Origin: Bacteroidales bacterium
GTDB taxonomy: Bacteria; Bacteroidota; Bacteroidia; Bacteroidales; P3
DNA length: 64,000 bases
NCBI GenBank assembly: GCA_017616895.1
Contig: JAFZXE010000019.1
Location: 124,001 to 188,000, forward strand
Reading direction: 5' to 3'
Within the stretch, counting starts at the first letter, position 1. Each line of letters opens with the position of its first letter. The notes beneath the pieces were generated by a model, which made no database searches, was not told the origin of the DNA, and saw nothing but the letters and a program-made list of their open reading frames with translations. The translations under genes were made by a program, and so were the position numbers. Below are positions 16,746 through 24,877 of this stretch, one piece after another.

Positions 16746-17762
16746 CTACTGAAGGTCTCTCTCATCGAGCGGAGCTGCGAGAAGCCCCAAGAACTTGGCC
16801 GAGTTGTCAAACTCCATACGGGTGTATTTGGGTTTCTTCTGACCTTTGATCTTCTGGCTCACCACAACGTAGGTGTAGGGCTTGGGTTTCTTGCCGGTGG
16901 CGTCGTCGCGGTATTTCGAGTCATACTCGTAAACCACCATCTTCTCGACTTTGTATTTCTCGTTCTTGTATTTCTCGTCCAGATATTTGATGATGGCGTT
17001 GGTATAACGCTCTTTGGGGAGGACCTTACCGGTCATGATGGCTTTCTCGGTGTTGATGTCATAGACGGCCTCGAACTCAACCTTCTGGTTGTTTGAATAG
17101 TAAGCCACAAACTGGTCGTTGCCGCGCTTAATCCAATCCGGGCCGACGCTGATACGTGCAGGAGGAACCTTCTTGGTGAATGCAGCCACAATGCCGTTTG
17201 ACGGAGCTTCTTTTGGCGACGAAGCAATATCCTCTTCCGGAGCAGGACGCTTGTTCAAGCTTTTCTCCTCGGGGTTGTTGCGAGCGTAGTAGTCGGCCTT
17301 CACCTCGTCGGGGTCGGGTGCGGTATTCTTCATCAGCTTGCCTTTGGTGTCGAATATCATCTCGCAATCCTCGGCGCCGACACCCTTGCGCACCACTATC
17401 ATGCGATAGTAGTTGTCGCCACTCATTTCTTCCACATATTCAACATGCTTAACACGATATCCCGGATAGTTGTTCACGAAATAGGTGTTCATCAACGTAG
17501 GACACTCCTTTATTTCGGTCGGGAATGTGGTGTATTGCCAATCACCGCTGGCGGTGAAATAGCTGCGTCCCACCTGGCCGTCTATCACAACATCGGCGAT
17601 ATACTGACCCGGAGCCTGATACCAAGTCTTCACCTTATAGGCCTCGTATGTCTTCTCAAGCGAGAGAAGCACCGATTTGGGCACATCTGTTTCCTTTATC
17701 TTCGTCTGCGCCGAAAGCAGCATCGGCAGACACACAGCAACAATCAGAAGCAGTTTTTTCAT
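16746..17762 (-). CDS. Secreted PepSY-like (DUF2874-type) protein
   Basis: Exported protein of 338 residues with signal peptide MKKLLLIVAVCLPMLLSAQ. Residues 25-130 resemble the PepSY-like/BLIP fold common in Bacteroidota: VPKSVLLSLEKTYEAYKVKTWYQAPGQY, GDWQYTTFPTEIKECP and VNNYPGYRVKHVEYVEE. A Pro- and Glu-rich linker near residues 155-190 leads to a second related domain containing DEKYKNEKYKVEKMVVYEYDSKYRDD. No catalytic motif is seen. The frame is open 77 codons further upstream, but that overlaps the purA 3' end and lacks a signal, so ATG at 17762 is used. Likely in one unit with the 16088-16720 gene. Confidence 0.8.
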   Translation of the reverse strand: MKKLLLIVAVCLPMLLSAQTKIKETDVPKSVLLSLEKTYEAYKVKTWYQAPGQYIADVVIDGQVGRSYFTASGDWQYTTFPTEIKECPTLMNTYFVNNYPGYRVKHVEYVEEMSGDNYYRMIVVRKGVGAEDCEMIFDTKGKLMKNTAPDPDEVKADYYARNNPEEKSLNKRPAPEEDIASSPKEAPSNGIVAAFTKKVPPARISVGPDWIKRGNDQFVAYYSNNQKVEFEAVYDINTEKAIMTGKVLPKERYTNAIIKYLDEKYKNEKYKVEKMVVYEYDSKYRDDATGKKPKPYTYVVVSQKIKGQKKPKYTRMEFDNSAKFLGLLAAPLDERDLQ

Positions 17763-17842
17763 ATCTTTACTTGATTTAGTGTTTGTCGTTTTAGTATTTT
17801 TCCTGAAAAGTTTCTTGCAGATTAAACGCCGATTCTCCCGTT

Positions 17843-19138
17843 TTATTGTTTGAACAACACATCTTTGCGGTCGGGACTTATCGAGACAGCCATGATGTTC
17901 ACCCCGGTTATCTTCTCGATTGCGTAGAGATACTCCTGCAGGCGAGCGGGCAGGTCGGTGTATTTTTTCGACCCGCTCAATTCCTGTTTCCAACCAAGAT
18001 ACGAGACATACACCGGCTTGATTTCCACCGCGTTGAACTCATAAGGCAACTCGTCGGTTTTCTCGCCTTCGATTTCATAGTGGGTACACATCTTTATCTC
18101 GTCGAAGTCGTTCATCACGTCGGGCTTGGTGACAAACAGGTCGGTCACACCGTTGAGCATACAGGCATATTTCAGAGCCGGTATATCAATCCATCCGCAG
18201 CGACGCGAGCGTCCGGTGGTGGCACCATATTCGTGACCCAGCTGGCAGAGACGTTCTCCGGTTTCGTCGAACAACTCCGTCGGGAACGGACCGGCTCCCA
18301 CACGGGTGCAGTAAGCTTTGGTTATACCCATCACACGACCGATTCTCGAAGGTGCAACACCCAATCCCGAGCATACACCTGCCGTGATGGTGCTCGACGA
18401 CGTAACAAACGGGTACGAGCCGAAATCGATATCCAGCATCGAGCCTTGGGCGCCTTCGGCAAGGACCTTCTTACCCTCGTCCAGACATTTATTGATGAAG
18501 TATTCGCTATTGACGAACTTGAACTGTTTCAGCACTTCGAGCGACGCCATCCACTCTCTCTCGTACTCATCCATGCTCATATTGTCGATGCGGAAACTGT
18601 CAACATCGAACTTGAGTGTGTGTGCCGTCTGGAGATGCTGAACCTTGAGCAACTCGTAGTGTTCCTTGAAGTCGAACTCCATGATGTCGCCCACCCTGAT
18701 ACCCGTGCGTGCGATTTTGTCGGTATAGGCGGGACCTATGCCCTTGAGGGTCGAGCCAATCTTTGCGTTGCCTTTGGCTTTCTCGTTGGCGGCGTCGAGC
18801 ATACGGTGAGAAGGAAGTATGAGGTGAGCCTTCTTCGATATATAGAGGTTCTTGGTAGCATCCACCCCCTTTTCTTTCAGCGCCTGCACCTCCTGTGCGA
18901 AAATTCGCGGTTCGATAAGCACACCGTTACCTATCACATTTATCTTCGACTCATGGAATATACCCGAAGGGATGATGTGCAAAACGTGCTTGATGCCGTT
19001 GAACTCCAGCGTATGGCCGGCATTAGGGCCACCCTGAAAGCGTGCAATAACGTCATACTCAGGTGTCAGCACATCGACAACTTTTCCTTTTCCCTCATCG
19101 CCCCACTGGAGGCCTAACAATACATCCACTTTACTCAT
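17843..19138 (-). CDS. purA: Adenylosuccinate synthetase
   Basis: Catalyses GTP-dependent ligation of aspartate to IMP, the first step from IMP to AMP. The 431-residue product begins MSKVDVLLGLQWGDEGKGK, where the glycine-rich GDEGKGK loop binds GTP. Other signatures are FQGGPNAGHT (IMP binding), GIGPAYTDKIAR, EGAQGSMLDIDFG, TSSSTITAGVCSGLG, TGRSRRCGWID and the C-terminal YLYAIEKITG. Length is normal for bacterial PurA. The frame is open 23 codons further upstream into repeat DNA, but the family N-terminus starts at 19138. The gene stands alone: word repeats separate it from the upstream acidic protein gene. Confidence 0.97.
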   Translation of the reverse strand: MSKVDVLLGLQWGDEGKGKVVDVLTPEYDVIARFQGGPNAGHTLEFNGIKHVLHIIPSGIFHESKINVIGNGVLIEPRIFAQEVQALKEKGVDATKNLYISKKAHLILPSHRMLDAANEKAKGNAKIGSTLKGIGPAYTDKIARTGIRVGDIMEFDFKEHYELLKVQHLQTAHTLKFDVDSFRIDNMSMDEYEREWMASLEVLKQFKFVNSEYFINKCLDEGKKVLAEGAQGSMLDIDFGSYPFVTSSSTITAGVCSGLGVAPSRIGRVMGITKAYCTRVGAGPFPTELFDETGERLCQLGHEYGATTGRSRRCGWIDIPALKYACMLNGVTDLFVTKPDVMNDFDEIKMCTHYEIEGEKTDELPYEFNAVEIKPVYVSYLGWKQELSGSKKYTDLPARLQEYLYAIEKITGVNIMAVSISPDRKDVLFKQ

Positions 19139-19213
19139 GATATTGTCTGTTGTTTTATGTTTTGATTGTTTTTTATTTTTCTCAACTGAACACAGGTCAC
19201 AGATCACTGGTCA

Positions 19214-19807
19214 CTACCTATTCTTGAACCATTCGATAAATTCGGGCAGGTCGTCCATCGGCTTGAAGCCCTCTTTGAAAGGTTCGGCCGGAATGGGACA
19301 AACGTCGAGATAGCCAACCAGCGTGGCGCAATCGAACTCACCGATAAGAGCCTCTATCGTAACATATACTCCCACCAGCTGGTCGTCGTCGCCCTCAACC
19401 GGGTTTTCCAACGCCACACGAAGCCCCACCATATCGGGCGACTCCTCATTCTCCAACTCCATAAAGTACATCTTCTTGGTGTCGAACCGATACTTGTCGA
19501 AAGTTACCTTCAAGCCTTTGCCTTTCGGCTGTTTGAACGCCACGAACTCCCACCAATCCAAATCGGGCGCCTCTTCCACCAAGTCGGTGACATACTTGAA
19601 GAGGTCGGTGTCGCCCTCGGCCGAGAACGTCACCGTGCGTCCGTTGTTGGTTTGGTCGCCAATCTCGTAGGTCAACCCCTCACAGTAGCCGTCCAACACC
19701 TTCTGCATCTCTTCGAGCAAAGCGTTAGCCTCTTTCTCGTCGAGATCGTCGAGCATCGTCAGCTGCTCGTTATGTTCGGTAAACCATTTCCAAAACTTAT
19801 CTGTCAT
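19214..19807 (-). CDS. Conserved acidic cytoplasmic protein of unknown function
   Basis: I do not recognise a family. The 197-residue product has no signal peptide or membrane segment and is strongly acidic. It starts MTDKFWKWFTEHNEQLTMLD with a helical region (DEKEANALLEEMQKVLDGY) and continues with an alternating pattern rich in Trp, Phe and Asp: LTYEIGDQ, VTFSAEGDTDLFKYVTDLV, WWEFVAFKQP, FDTKKMYFMELENEESPDM, and a C-terminal ECIP-like GYLDVCPIPAEPFKEGFKPMDDLPEFIEWFKNR. Its size and layout suggest a single globular domain. It is 18 bp downstream of murB in the same orientation and probably cotranscribed; no functional link is evident. Confidence 0.75.
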   Translation of the reverse strand: MTDKFWKWFTEHNEQLTMLDDLDEKEANALLEEMQKVLDGYCEGLTYEIGDQTNNGRTVTFSAEGDTDLFKYVTDLVEEAPDLDWWEFVAFKQPKGKGLKVTFDKYRFDTKKMYFMELENEESPDMVGLRVALENPVEGDDDQLVGVYVTIEALIGEFDCATLVGYLDVCPIPAEPFKEGFKPMDDLPEFIEWFKNR

Positions 19808-19825
19808 CGTGTCTTTTGTTTTCAG

Positions 19826-20842
19826 TTAAAATCCCACAAATTCAGCCTCACACTCTATCTTCACCCCGAATTTTCTTTTCACATCCTCTGCTATGCTGCC
19901 TGCCAATTTGCGAACATCCTGTCCAGTGCAGCCGCCTCTGTTGACCAGCACCAATGCCTGCTTCTCATACACACCGCAACGGCCAAGCGTGCGTCCTTTC
20001 CACCCACATCTGTCTATCAGCCATCCTGCGGCCAATTTATATCCTTCCTCCGTCTCGTGTACGGGCATATCGGGATTATCTCTCTTCAGTTCTTCGTATT
20101 TTTCTTTTCCAACCACTGGGTTTTTGAAAAAGCTCCCCGCATTGCCCAACTCTTCAGGTCTCGGAAGCTTCGACCAACGTATCTTCGCGACGGTCTTGCT
20201 TACAGTGTCCGCATCTCTCGCACCCATCATTCCCAACTCATCCGCCAGTGCCTTATATGTAAGCACCGGCTCATATTTCTTGTCAAGCCTATACCTCACA
20301 CTCGTCACCACATAGCGTTTCCCTTCAGCATGCTTAAAGCGACTCTCCCTGTATCCATATCCGCAGTCAGCCGCTTTGAACTCCACCATCTTCTTCTCCC
20401 TCACGTCATACGCCGCCACACTCTCAATCACATCCTTCGCCTCCACTCCGTAGGCCCCTATGTTCTGCACCGCCGACGCACCAACGGTTCCTGGTATCGC
20501 CGTCAGGTTCTCTATTCCGTGCCAGCCGTTATCCACGCACAGCTTCACAAACTCATCCCACACCTCGCCGGCTGCCGCCTCAACAGTCACACTCATATCA
20601 TCCTCCCGCGTCACCCTCACACCTTTGTTTTCCATCACAAGCACGAGCCCGTCATATTTCTCAGCAAACACCAGATTACTCCCCTGCCCTATCACCACAT
20701 AGCCACCCTCACGCAGCTTTCCGCTTTGTGAGAGTTCTACCACATCCTCCACCTTCGTGGCAACCGCAAGTTCCTTGGCCCTGCAGTCGATACCGAATGT
20801 GTTGTACTTCAACAGGGATGCCTCTGATGCAACCAACGCCAT
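19826..20842 (-). CDS. murB: UDP-N-acetylenolpyruvoylglucosamine reductase
   Basis: Reduces UDP-GlcNAc-enolpyruvate to UDP-MurNAc with NADPH, a cytoplasmic step in peptidoglycan precursor synthesis. The 338-residue product has the FAD-binding fold: NTFGIDCRAKELAVA, GYVVIGQGSNLVFAE, and the central NLTAIPGTVGASAVQNIGAYG. The C-terminal domain holds GSFFKNPVV, whose Ser donates the proton, AAGWLIDRCGWKG, and a closing IECEAEFVG with the second catalytic acid. The insert between these (CGYGYRESRFKH and KIRWSKLPRPEELG) marks the type I (E. coli-like) enzyme. It lies between a lipoprotein gene upstream (9 bp away) and the acidic-protein gene downstream. Confidence 0.96.
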   Translation of the reverse strand: MALVASEASLLKYNTFGIDCRAKELAVATKVEDVVELSQSGKLREGGYVVIGQGSNLVFAEKYDGLVLVMENKGVRVTREDDMSVTVEAAAGEVWDEFVKLCVDNGWHGIENLTAIPGTVGASAVQNIGAYGVEAKDVIESVAAYDVREKKMVEFKAADCGYGYRESRFKHAEGKRYVVTSVRYRLDKKYEPVLTYKALADELGMMGARDADTVSKTVAKIRWSKLPRPEELGNAGSFFKNPVVGKEKYEELKRDNPDMPVHETEEGYKLAAGWLIDRCGWKGRTLGRCGVYEKQALVLVNRGGCTGQDVRKLAGSIAEDVKRKFGVKIECEAEFVGF

Positions 20843-20850
20843 CCTCTAAC

Positions 20851-21324
20851 CTATTTTCTCGGTTTATAGAATGTAATCTCGCGTCTGGCAGCCTTACCGT
20901 TAATCGAGTCCTCTTTGCTGAGTATCATCCAACGGCCCCTCAGTTTCTCAAGATTATACTCCATCGTGTCAATCTTCAGCGTATTTTCCGTCAACTCATA
21001 CAGCAGAGTGTCGCGCGTCAGCGTGTTTCTCAACTCCGCCAGCGCGTTTCTCAAACTGTCCGTCAGCATATACGGCGGATAGTTAAGCAGCGGATGCTTC
21101 TCACCGTAGCTCAGATACACCGAGTCGTTATCCATAAAACAGAGCGTCACCGCACTGTCCGTCAGGTTCTTCATATCCTCCACACCCGTAGAGTCAGTAT
21201 AGTACAGGTGGTCGGACGCCTGTTGCCAGAAACCGACTATCACCTTGTCCTTCGAGCACGACACAACCGTCAACGACATTACTGCCGCCGCCATCACTGC
21301 TAACAATCCAATTTTTTTATTCAT
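20851..21324 (-). CDS. Lipoprotein of unknown function
   Basis: The 157-residue product starts MNKKIGLLAVMAAAVMSLTVVSCSKD, a lipoprotein signal with lipobox VVSC. The mature part begins with GFWQQAS and ends GRWMILSKED...REITFYKP, a beta-barrel layout like small lipocalin-type lipoproteins (GxW near the N-terminus), with DSVYLSYG and a helical segment LTDSLRNALAELRNTL between. No ligand or partner can be read. The -7 box TATTTTTG at 21345-21352 places the start close to the transcript 5' end. murB and the acidic-protein gene follow 9 and 18 bp apart, so this gene probably heads a three-gene transcript. Confidence 0.75.
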   Translation of the reverse strand: MNKKIGLLAVMAAAVMSLTVVSCSKDKVIVGFWQQASDHLYYTDSTGVEDMKNLTDSAVTLCFMDNDSVYLSYGEKHPLLNYPPYMLTDSLRNALAELRNTLTRDTLLYELTENTLKIDTMEYNLEKLRGRWMILSKEDSINGKAARREITFYKPRK

Positions 21325-21344
21325 ATCATTAATTATTTAGATTG

Positions 21345-21352
21345 CAAAAATA
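21345..21352 (-). promoter_or_regulatory. Bacteroidota -7 box for the lipoprotein-murB unit
   Basis: TATTTTTG on the minus strand, 21 bases before the start codon at 21324. Confidence 0.6.
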
Positions 21353-22011
21353 CAAAAAATAACCCACTCCCAAGCCATTCTATATAAAATACATTTCAAC
21401 AACCGCGCACACACCTGTTTTACAATAACTTAAATCATCACAAATCCCCACCTTAACACCCCCTTAATTATCATCATTGGAATCCTCTCACCTTCGCGGC
21501 CAATGTTGGAGGCATCCTCTAAAGCAGCCTTGCCTGTATCGGCCAACCACATTCCCTATTGGCATTAAAATGAAAACAGAAATTGGAGACAAAGACGGAA
21601 CAGAGTTGAATCAGAGTTATATCAGAGCCGACTCAGGCTCAGGACAACTTCAACCCTGAGTCAGGTCAAATCCGACCCATAGTCAGGCCTGAACCAACTC
21701 AGCGTTAGGCCAAAGCCAACTCGGAGAAAGGTAGGAGGTGTGTCGAAGCCGAGTCGAAGTTGACTGCTAGTTGACTGCTCCTTAACCTAGAACTAACATA
21801 GAATTATCCTAGAGTTACCCTAGAATTACCCTAGAATTTCACCCTCTCAACTCACCCATGAAAACGAAACTGGGAAAACGATGCACATTATGGCACATAA
21901 TGTCTGCATAATGTTATCAAACGGCCCTCTTGTCTAATTATTGTATCGCGAGAAAAATTATGGCAAAACGCCCATCTGCGGCAATAAGAGGTACTAACTG
22001 GTGGTCATAAT
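21353..22011. other. Intergenic stretch, low-complexity, no convincing gene
   Basis: About 660 bp. From 21,600 to 21,775 it holds loose repeats of gactcagg/cagagt/ccaactc words. At 21,785-21,838 there are four 13-14-bp units of the ccctagaatta type. A 60-codon plus-strand frame at 21477-21659 has no signal or family features. Confidence 0.6.
21785..21838. repeat. Tandem degenerate repeat (ccctagaatta)
   Basis: Successive units cctagaactaa, catagaattat, cctagagttac, cctagaattac and cctagaattt. Confidence 0.6.
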
Positions 22012-22039
22012 AAAACGGTGGTCGTTTGACCACCGTTTT
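22012..22039 (-). terminator. Terminator of tRNA-Leu(CAA)
   Basis: Perfect 12-bp stem AAAACGGTGGTC/GACCACCGTTTT with a 4-nt loop, directly after the tRNA gene, followed by TTATTAT on the minus strand. Confidence 0.8.
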
Positions 22040-22040
22040 G

Positions 22041-22123
22041 TACCCCGGGGGGGACTTGAACCCCCACGCCATTGCTGACAGCAGATTTTGAGTCTACCGC
22101 GTCTACCATTCCGCCACCAGGGC
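22041..22123 (-). tRNA. tRNA-Leu(CAA)
   Basis: 83-nt class II tRNA on the minus strand: acceptor GCCCTGG/CCGGGGT with G-U pairs, anticodon loop CTCAAAA (CAA, reads UUG), long variable arm, T-arm GGGGGTTCAAGTCCCCC. It has its own promoter and terminator. Confidence 0.95.
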
Positions 22124-22150
22124 ATCGATTTTTGCTTTCAAAATCGAGTG

Positions 22151-22158
22151 CAAAAGTA
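22151..22158 (-). promoter_or_regulatory. Bacteroidota -7 box for tRNA-Leu(CAA)
   Basis: TACTTTTG on the minus strand, 27 bases before the tRNA. Confidence 0.65.
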
Positions 22159-22272
22159 TGCAGTTTTTTTCAATTGACAAAATTTTTTATTGCATCCCGC
22201 CAACAACACAATAATACACAGCCAATTATAAATTAAATCAAAAATTTATTTTGCTGTAATAAAAAATTGTAG

Positions 22273-22280
22273 TACTTTTG
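22273..22280 (+). promoter_or_regulatory. Bacteroidota -7 box for the tRNA-Leu pair
   Basis: TACTTTTG 23 bases before the tRNA-Leu(GAG) gene, with ATTTTGCTG at about -33. Confidence 0.7.
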
Positions 22281-22303
22281 CAACCGCTTTCGAGAGAAGC
22301 GAA

Positions 22304-22387
22304 GCCCAGGTGGTGGAATTGGTAGACACGCTACTTTGAGGGGGTAGTCGCCGTAGGGCGGTGCAAGTTCAAGTCTTGTCCTGGGCA
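22304..22387 (+). tRNA. tRNA-Leu(GAG)
   Basis: 84-nt class II tRNA: acceptor GCCCAGG/CCTGGGC, anticodon stem-loop CTACTTTGAGGGGGTAG giving GAG, long variable arm TCGCCGTAGGGCGGTG, T-arm with GTTCAAGTC, discriminator A. Confidence 0.96.
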
Positions 22388-22393
22388 CAAAAG

Positions 22394-22416
22394 AGCAACG
22401 CAAAAGTTGCTTTTTT
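22394..22416 (+). terminator. Weak hairpin between the two tRNA-Leu genes
   Basis: Stem AGCAAC/GTTGCT with loop GCAAAA and six T. It could end part of the transcripts or mark processing. Confidence 0.5.
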
Positions 22417-22432
22417 ACTACCAAGAAGAGTT

Positions 22433-22514
<82 letters not shown>

Positions 22515-22516
22515 CT

Positions 22517-22557
22517 AAGGAGGGAAATCACTAACGATTGACCTCCTTTCTTTTTTG
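22517..22557 (+). terminator. Terminator of the tRNA-Leu pair
   Basis: Stem AAGGAGG/CCTCCTT with a 17-nt loop and CTTTTTT after it. Confidence 0.7.
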
Positions 22558-22598
22558 CCACATATAAATGCACCTTTGTTTTATTGGCTGTTTTTTAT

Positions 22599-22606
22599 TA
22601 CTTTTG
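22599..22606 (+). promoter_or_regulatory. Bacteroidota -7 box for the outer-membrane barrel gene
   Basis: TACTTTTG 24 bases before the GTG start at 22631. Confidence 0.6.
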
Positions 22607-22630
22607 CAAACGTAAAATTGTTCAACCGAC

Positions 22631-23158
22631 GTGAAGAAAGTCGCTGTATTATATATTGTTTTGTTCCTTCTGGCATCGTTTGCGGCGGCGCAGGTGTCCG
22701 ACACAACCCGGATTACAGACACCGACAGCATAGCTACAGCCGACAGCAATCGGCGTTCGGGAGATGCTTTCGGATTCCGTCTGGGTGCAGGACCTGACCG
22801 CTCGGGTGAGTTTGATGTCACATGGCAGAAAGTATTGGGACGCTACCGCTTGGAGGTTGATTTAGGTTGGGCGCAGTGTGACAAGTGGGGCTATCTCAAC
22901 GTATCCACCGCTTTCCATTTCCACTGGAAGATAGTCAAAGGGCTGGCGTGGTATGTGGGACCTGGAATAAATATGGGGTGGTATTTCGGCGACTATCATT
23001 TCGGTCTCGGCGTGGGCGCACAGCTCGGAATTGAGTATAATTTTGATTTCCCGATACAGTTTTCCATCGACATCTTCCCACGCTACAACATCCTCGGCGC
23101 CTCCGATGCGGTGGGGCTCGGCGGCAGCGGCGCTCTGAGTGTGAGATACCGATTCTGA
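22631..23158 (+). CDS. Small outer-membrane beta-barrel protein
   Basis: Predicted outer-membrane barrel of 175 residues, starting with GTG. The signal peptide (KKVAVLYIVLFLLASFAAAQ) is followed by a short Thr/Asp-rich linker and about eight amphipathic strands: DAFGFRLGAGPDRSGEFDVTWQKV, YRLEVDLGWAQ, GYLNVSTAFHFHWKIVKGLAWYVGPGINMGW, GVGAQLGIEYNFDFPIQFSIDIFPRY. It ends with ALSVRYRF, the aromatic C-terminus used by the BAM machinery. The protein at 46506-47084 shares GLGAQxGIEYxFDFPxQ, WxVGPxxNxG and the terminal RYRF, so they are paralogues. Function is unknown. Promoter TACTTTTG leaves a very short leader, supporting the GTG. Confidence 0.82.
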   Translation: MKKVAVLYIVLFLLASFAAAQVSDTTRITDTDSIATADSNRRSGDAFGFRLGAGPDRSGEFDVTWQKVLGRYRLEVDLGWAQCDKWGYLNVSTAFHFHWKIVKGLAWYVGPGINMGWYFGDYHFGLGVGAQLGIEYNFDFPIQFSIDIFPRYNILGASDAVGLGGSGALSVRYRF

Positions 23159-23160
23159 CC

Positions 23161-23300
23161 GCCTAAAACATATCAACAGATACTAAACGGTCAGTATTCT
23201 GCAAAAACATATCAACTAAAAATATATCAACAGATATTAAGCAGTCAATAGCCAGCAACAACATATCAACATAAAACCTATCAACCTATCAACATAAAAC
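23161..23300. repeat. Word-repeat block (aacatatcaacagata)
   Basis: Six or more copies of atatcaac/ctatcaac between the barrel gene and nadE. The same word precedes btuG, the 39334 lipoprotein and hydE. Confidence 0.7.
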
Positions 23301-23310
23301 AAATCCTCCC

Positions 23311-24867
23311 ATGAACATTCATATCGTACAGCACAATATTGCGACTAATAATCCTGAAGAGAACCTGAAGTGGATACTTGAAGAACTGGATCGTCCAGAG
23401 GCGAAGTCGGCGTTGCTGACCGTCTTTCCCGCCTGCACGCTATGTGGCTATCCGCTTTTCGGCTCGGTAAGCTATACCGACATCCAGAAACGGGCGCAAG
23501 CCGTACTGCAGGAGCTTATAGCTCAGTCGGAACACCGTGCTTTCCTGATTGGCATGCCTTTGCAGCTGCAGGATCGTGGGCTTTGCAACGCCATCGTATT
23601 CGTCCAGAACAACGCCATACGCGCCATCGTGTCAAAGAAATACCTCTCACCCGACGAGCAGAAATATTTCGTTCGCGGCGAAGGTGTGCAGCTCATACAG
23701 TTTCAGGAACAGCGCATAGCGATAGGTTTCTACGAGGATTTGAAAGAGTTGAGCAAACATAATATCGAGCAACCCGACATCGTGGTGTGCTGCGGATGCA
23801 ACGTGTTCGACTACAACCGTCCCTACCGCACCCGCTACCGTATGCGCAAGATTGTGGAGAACCTCAATTCGTCGCTGGTGTATGTCAACCGCATAGGCGG
23901 CGAAGGCAGCTATCTCTTTGCCGGCGGATCGCTCGCTTTGAACGCCGCAGGTGGACTTCTGACACAGTTCCCCTATTTCGAGGAGTGGTCGAAGAGCGTC
24001 GATATGCAGCTGCTCGAAGAGTGTGAGGACGAGAAGCCCGAAGCGGTCGATTTGGTTCACAAAGCCCTCATAATGGGAATACGGGAGTATTTCGAGAAGA
24101 ACGGTCAGAAACGTGCCGTACTGGGACTTTCCGGCGGCATCGACTCAGCTTTGGTGTGTGCGCTGGCTGCCGAAGCGATAGGTCCTGAGAATGTCCACGG
24201 ACTCTTAATGCCCTCGCAGTATTCCACCGACCACTCGGTGAAGGATGCCGAGGATTTGGCTAACAATCTGGGTGTCGCTTACGACATCGTGCCAATCAAA
24301 GGCATGTTCGACGCCTTCAAACAATCGCTGGCGCCCGTCTTTGGCGATCGAGCCGAGGATGTGACCGAAGAAAACCTGCAGGCACGCATACGCGGAACGC
24401 TCGTGATGTCGTACGCCAACAAGTTCGGCGCCCTTGCGCTCAACACCACCAACAAGAGCGAGGCAGCGATGGGATACGGTACCCTCTATGGCGACAGCTG
24501 CGGCTCGCTCGGTGTCATCGCTGACCTCTACAAGACCGAAGTTTACGAACTCTCGAACTACATCAACCGCGAGCGTGAGATAATCCCGCAACACACCATC
24601 GACAAAGCTCCGTCGGCCGAACTGCGCCCCAACCAGAAAGACACCGACTCGCTGCCCGACTACGAGGTGCTCGACGCCATACTGAACCTGCATATCGAAG
24701 AACAGATGTGCCAGGAGGAGATAGTCGCCGAAGGCTACGACGAAGATGTGGTGAAAGAGGTGCTCCGCAAGGTGCGCATCAACGAGTGGAAACGAATTCA
24801 GTTCGCCCCGCTGCTCAAGGTGTCGCCTATGAGTTTCGGCCTCGACCGCAGGGTGCCCATAAGCTGA
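23311..24867 (+). CDS. nadE: NAD+ synthetase with a catalytically degenerate glutaminase domain
   Basis: Makes NAD+ from deamido-NAD+ with ATP and a nitrogen donor. The 518-residue product has an N-terminal nitrilase-like domain (about 1-235) and a C-terminal synthetase domain (about 250-518). The synthetase part is intact: LGLSGGIDSALVCALA (pyrophosphate loop), LLMPSQYST, NTTNKSEAAMGYGTLYGDSCG and KAPSAELRPNQKDTDSLPDYEVLD. The glutaminase triad is not: the Glu of VFPELxLxGYP is Ala41 (VFPACTLCGYP) and the nucleophile Cys of ICED is Tyr141 (GFYEDL). Only the Lys (109 or 110) remains. The enzyme therefore probably uses free ammonia or an ammonia supplier in trans. The helicase gene follows 10 bp downstream. 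Confidence 0.9.
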   Translation: MNIHIVQHNIATNNPEENLKWILEELDRPEAKSALLTVFPACTLCGYPLFGSVSYTDIQKRAQAVLQELIAQSEHRAFLIGMPLQLQDRGLCNAIVFVQNNAIRAIVSKKYLSPDEQKYFVRGEGVQLIQFQEQRIAIGFYEDLKELSKHNIEQPDIVVCCGCNVFDYNRPYRTRYRMRKIVENLNSSLVYVNRIGGEGSYLFAGGSLALNAAGGLLTQFPYFEEWSKSVDMQLLEECEDEKPEAVDLVHKALIMGIREYFEKNGQKRAVLGLSGGIDSALVCALAAEAIGPENVHGLLMPSQYSTDHSVKDAEDLANNLGVAYDIVPIKGMFDAFKQSLAPVFGDRAEDVTEENLQARIRGTLVMSYANKFGALALNTTNKSEAAMGYGTLYGDSCGSLGVIADLYKTEVYELSNYINREREIIPQHTIDKAPSAELRPNQKDTDSLPDYEVLDAILNLHIEEQMCQEEIVAEGYDEDVVKEVLRKVRINEWKRIQFAPLLKVSPMSFGLDRRVPIS

Positions 24868-24877
24868 CATAGAAATA

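Noticed and set aside
17846-19117. 423-codon plus-strand frame opposite purA
   Set aside because: Mirror of a conserved enzyme gene with no domain features.
21477-21659. 60-codon plus-strand frame before the tRNA-Leu cluster
   Set aside because: Lies in low-complexity word repeats, with no signal and no promoter.
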